From Thermoplasmata archaeon (GTDB taxonomy: Archaea; Thermoplasmatota; Thermoplasmata; Lutacidiplasmatales; UBA184): a stretch of 6,545 nucleotides of DNA. Positions within the stretch are counted from its first letter, which is position 1. The number at the start of each line of letters is the position of its first letter. The position numbers and the translations under genes are program-made. Of this stretch, positions 5,749 to 6,545 are shown one piece after another. The notes beneath the pieces are model-generated. The model did not search any database, was not told where the DNA came from, and saw nothing but the letters and a program-made list of their open reading frames with translations. The DNA lies in NCBI GenBank assembly GCA_030037875.1, contig JASHPV010000128.1, positions 1 through 6,545 of the forward strand, read 5' to 3'.

Positions 5749-6545
5749 CTAGGCCGAGCCCGCGGTCGCTTCCGCCGAGGAAGAGGTCACGGTCACGTTC
5801 TTCCGCAGCTTTTGAAGGGCCTGGGGGAAGGCCCGGAGGAATCGGTCGATGTCGCTGGGCGGGTTCGAGAACGAGACGCGGACGAATCTTCCCCCGTGCG
5901 CCGCGGACAGGTAGTTACCGGCGCGGACGAAAACACCGTGCGTCAGCAGGAGCTCTCGCTGAAGGTCCGGGGGTGCGACGCCCGTCGCCGCGATGTCGAT
6001 CACGAACATGTTCGCTTGCGAAGGGAAGACGGGGAGCGTTACATCGGGCATGCTGGAGACCAGTTCGTGGATCCGCTCCTGATTGGTCCGGGTCGTGGCC
6101 CGGACGGTAGGGAACCATTGGGACTTGGTGGAGAGGCCGGCCGCTGCGGCCACTTGCGCGAGAGCGTTCACGCCTAGGTCGTTCGTATTGTAGCGCAGCG
6201 CCTCCTTGATCAGGTCATCCGGTCCGACCATGCCCCCGAGCCGAAGGCCGGCGAGCCCGCAGTTCTTGGAAACGGACCAGGCCGTCAGGGTCCGGTCGGG
6301 ATAGAAGCTCTGGGCCAGCGTGTGGTGGTCCGCGAAGTCGCGATAGGTTACGTCATGGAGGAGGAGCAGCCGGTGGTCGTGGGCGACCTCGGCGATGGCC
6401 CGGACCTCATCTTTCGAGTAGCCCGACCCCAGGGGATTCAACGGGTCGATGAGCAGGATCATTCGGGTGTGCGGGGCGATGGCCTCGCTCAGACGCTCGG
6501 CGGTCAGCTTGTACGGCGGGGCGTAGATGTCGAGCTCTCGGACCG
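5749..6545 (-). CDS. Class I/II pyridoxal-phosphate aminotransferase, N-terminus outside window
   Basis: A partial gene: 264 C-terminal residues are present and the reading frame stays open to the window edge, so the first roughly 100-130 residues are missing. It is a fold-type-I aminotransferase, which moves an amino group between an amino acid and a keto acid using PLP. Landmarks from the visible N-terminal side are YAPPYKLTAERLSEAI, then DPLNPLG, a variant of the usual NPTG loop, then HDVTYRDF carrying the Asp that contacts the PLP ring nitrogen, and a Tyr. Next is SVSKNCGLAGLRLG, with the Schiff-base Lys and the phosphate-binding Arg, and finally FVRVSFSNP with the Arg that usually holds the substrate carboxylate. 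The C-terminal tail is Ser/Ala-rich. The nearest family is the aspartate/aromatic/alanine-type group (COG0436-like), but the specificity cannot be read from this part. The internal Met at 6462 is not the true start, because conserved sequence continues upstream of it. Confidence 0.9.
   Translation of the reverse strand, partial: VRELDIYAPPYKLTAERLSEAIAPHTRMILLIDPLNPLGSGYSKDEVRAIAEVAHDHRLLLLHDVTYRDFADHHTLAQSFYPDRTLTAWSVSKNCGLAGLRLGGMVGPDDLIKEALRYNTNDLGVNALAQVAAAAGLSTKSQWFPTVRATTRTNQERIHELVSSMPDVTLPVFPSQANMFVIDIAATGVAPPDLQRELLLTHGVFVRAGNYLSAAHGGRFVRVSFSNPPSDIDRFLRAFPQALQKLRKNVTVTSSSAEATAGSA

Noticed and set aside
5703..6110. Plus-strand frames opposite the aminotransferase
   Set aside because: Arg/Ser/Gly-rich antisense shadows of a gene with complete PLP-enzyme motifs.
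1..6545. A novel defence, mobile or multi-gene system
   Set aside because: I looked for direct and inverted repeats, integrase or transposase motifs, toxin-antitoxin pairs and spaced repeats and saw none. The genes present are mostly ordinary housekeeping or metabolic families.

Overview
The window is GC-rich and densely coded. It carries six intact genes or near-intact genes plus one gene cut by the right edge. The gene set points to an archaeon: an Alba chromatin protein, a TrmB-family regulator and a Taw2-type wyosine enzyme lie together, and start codons have short leaders with no clear Shine-Dalgarno sequence. A high-GC lineage of Thermoplasmatota or a related euryarchaeal group is a reasonable guess, but the sequence alone does not prove it.

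Layout from left to right. Alba (38-403, +) converges on a long membrane protein (336-2168, -), and the two overlap by 68 bases at their 3' ends. The membrane protein joins an N-terminal DUF1614-like domain to a C-terminal RDD domain. A 102-base divergent region (2169-2270) then separates it from an aspartase/fumarase superfamily lyase (2271-3671, +). Next come a TrmB-family regulator (3725-4477, +) and taw2 (4497-5357, +). The taw2 gene overlaps the 3' end of a small YciI-like gene (5332-5646, -, GTG start) by 26 bases. Upstream of that gene on the same strand is a fold-type-I aminotransferase (5749 to beyond 6545, -), whose N-terminus lies outside the window.

How the genes might work together. 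The lyase (deaminating aspartate or hydrating fumarate) and the truncated aminotransferase could both serve amino-acid and C4-dicarboxylate metabolism, but they lie on opposite strands with other genes between them. The lyase and the TrmB regulator each have a similar GGTTAA element 35-37 bases before the ATG, which fits a TATA-like box and a very short leader. The TrmB gene probably drives taw2, which has no AT-rich element of its own in the 19-base gap. Alba and Taw2 are housekeeping functions (chromatin or RNA binding, and tRNA-Phe position 37 modification).

I see no CRISPR array, insertion sequence, tRNA, rRNA or clear defence or mobile system. The most interesting points are the DUF1614-RDD fusion, the lyase with a substituted substrate-pocket residue, and the convergent overlap in which both proteins carry low-complexity tails.
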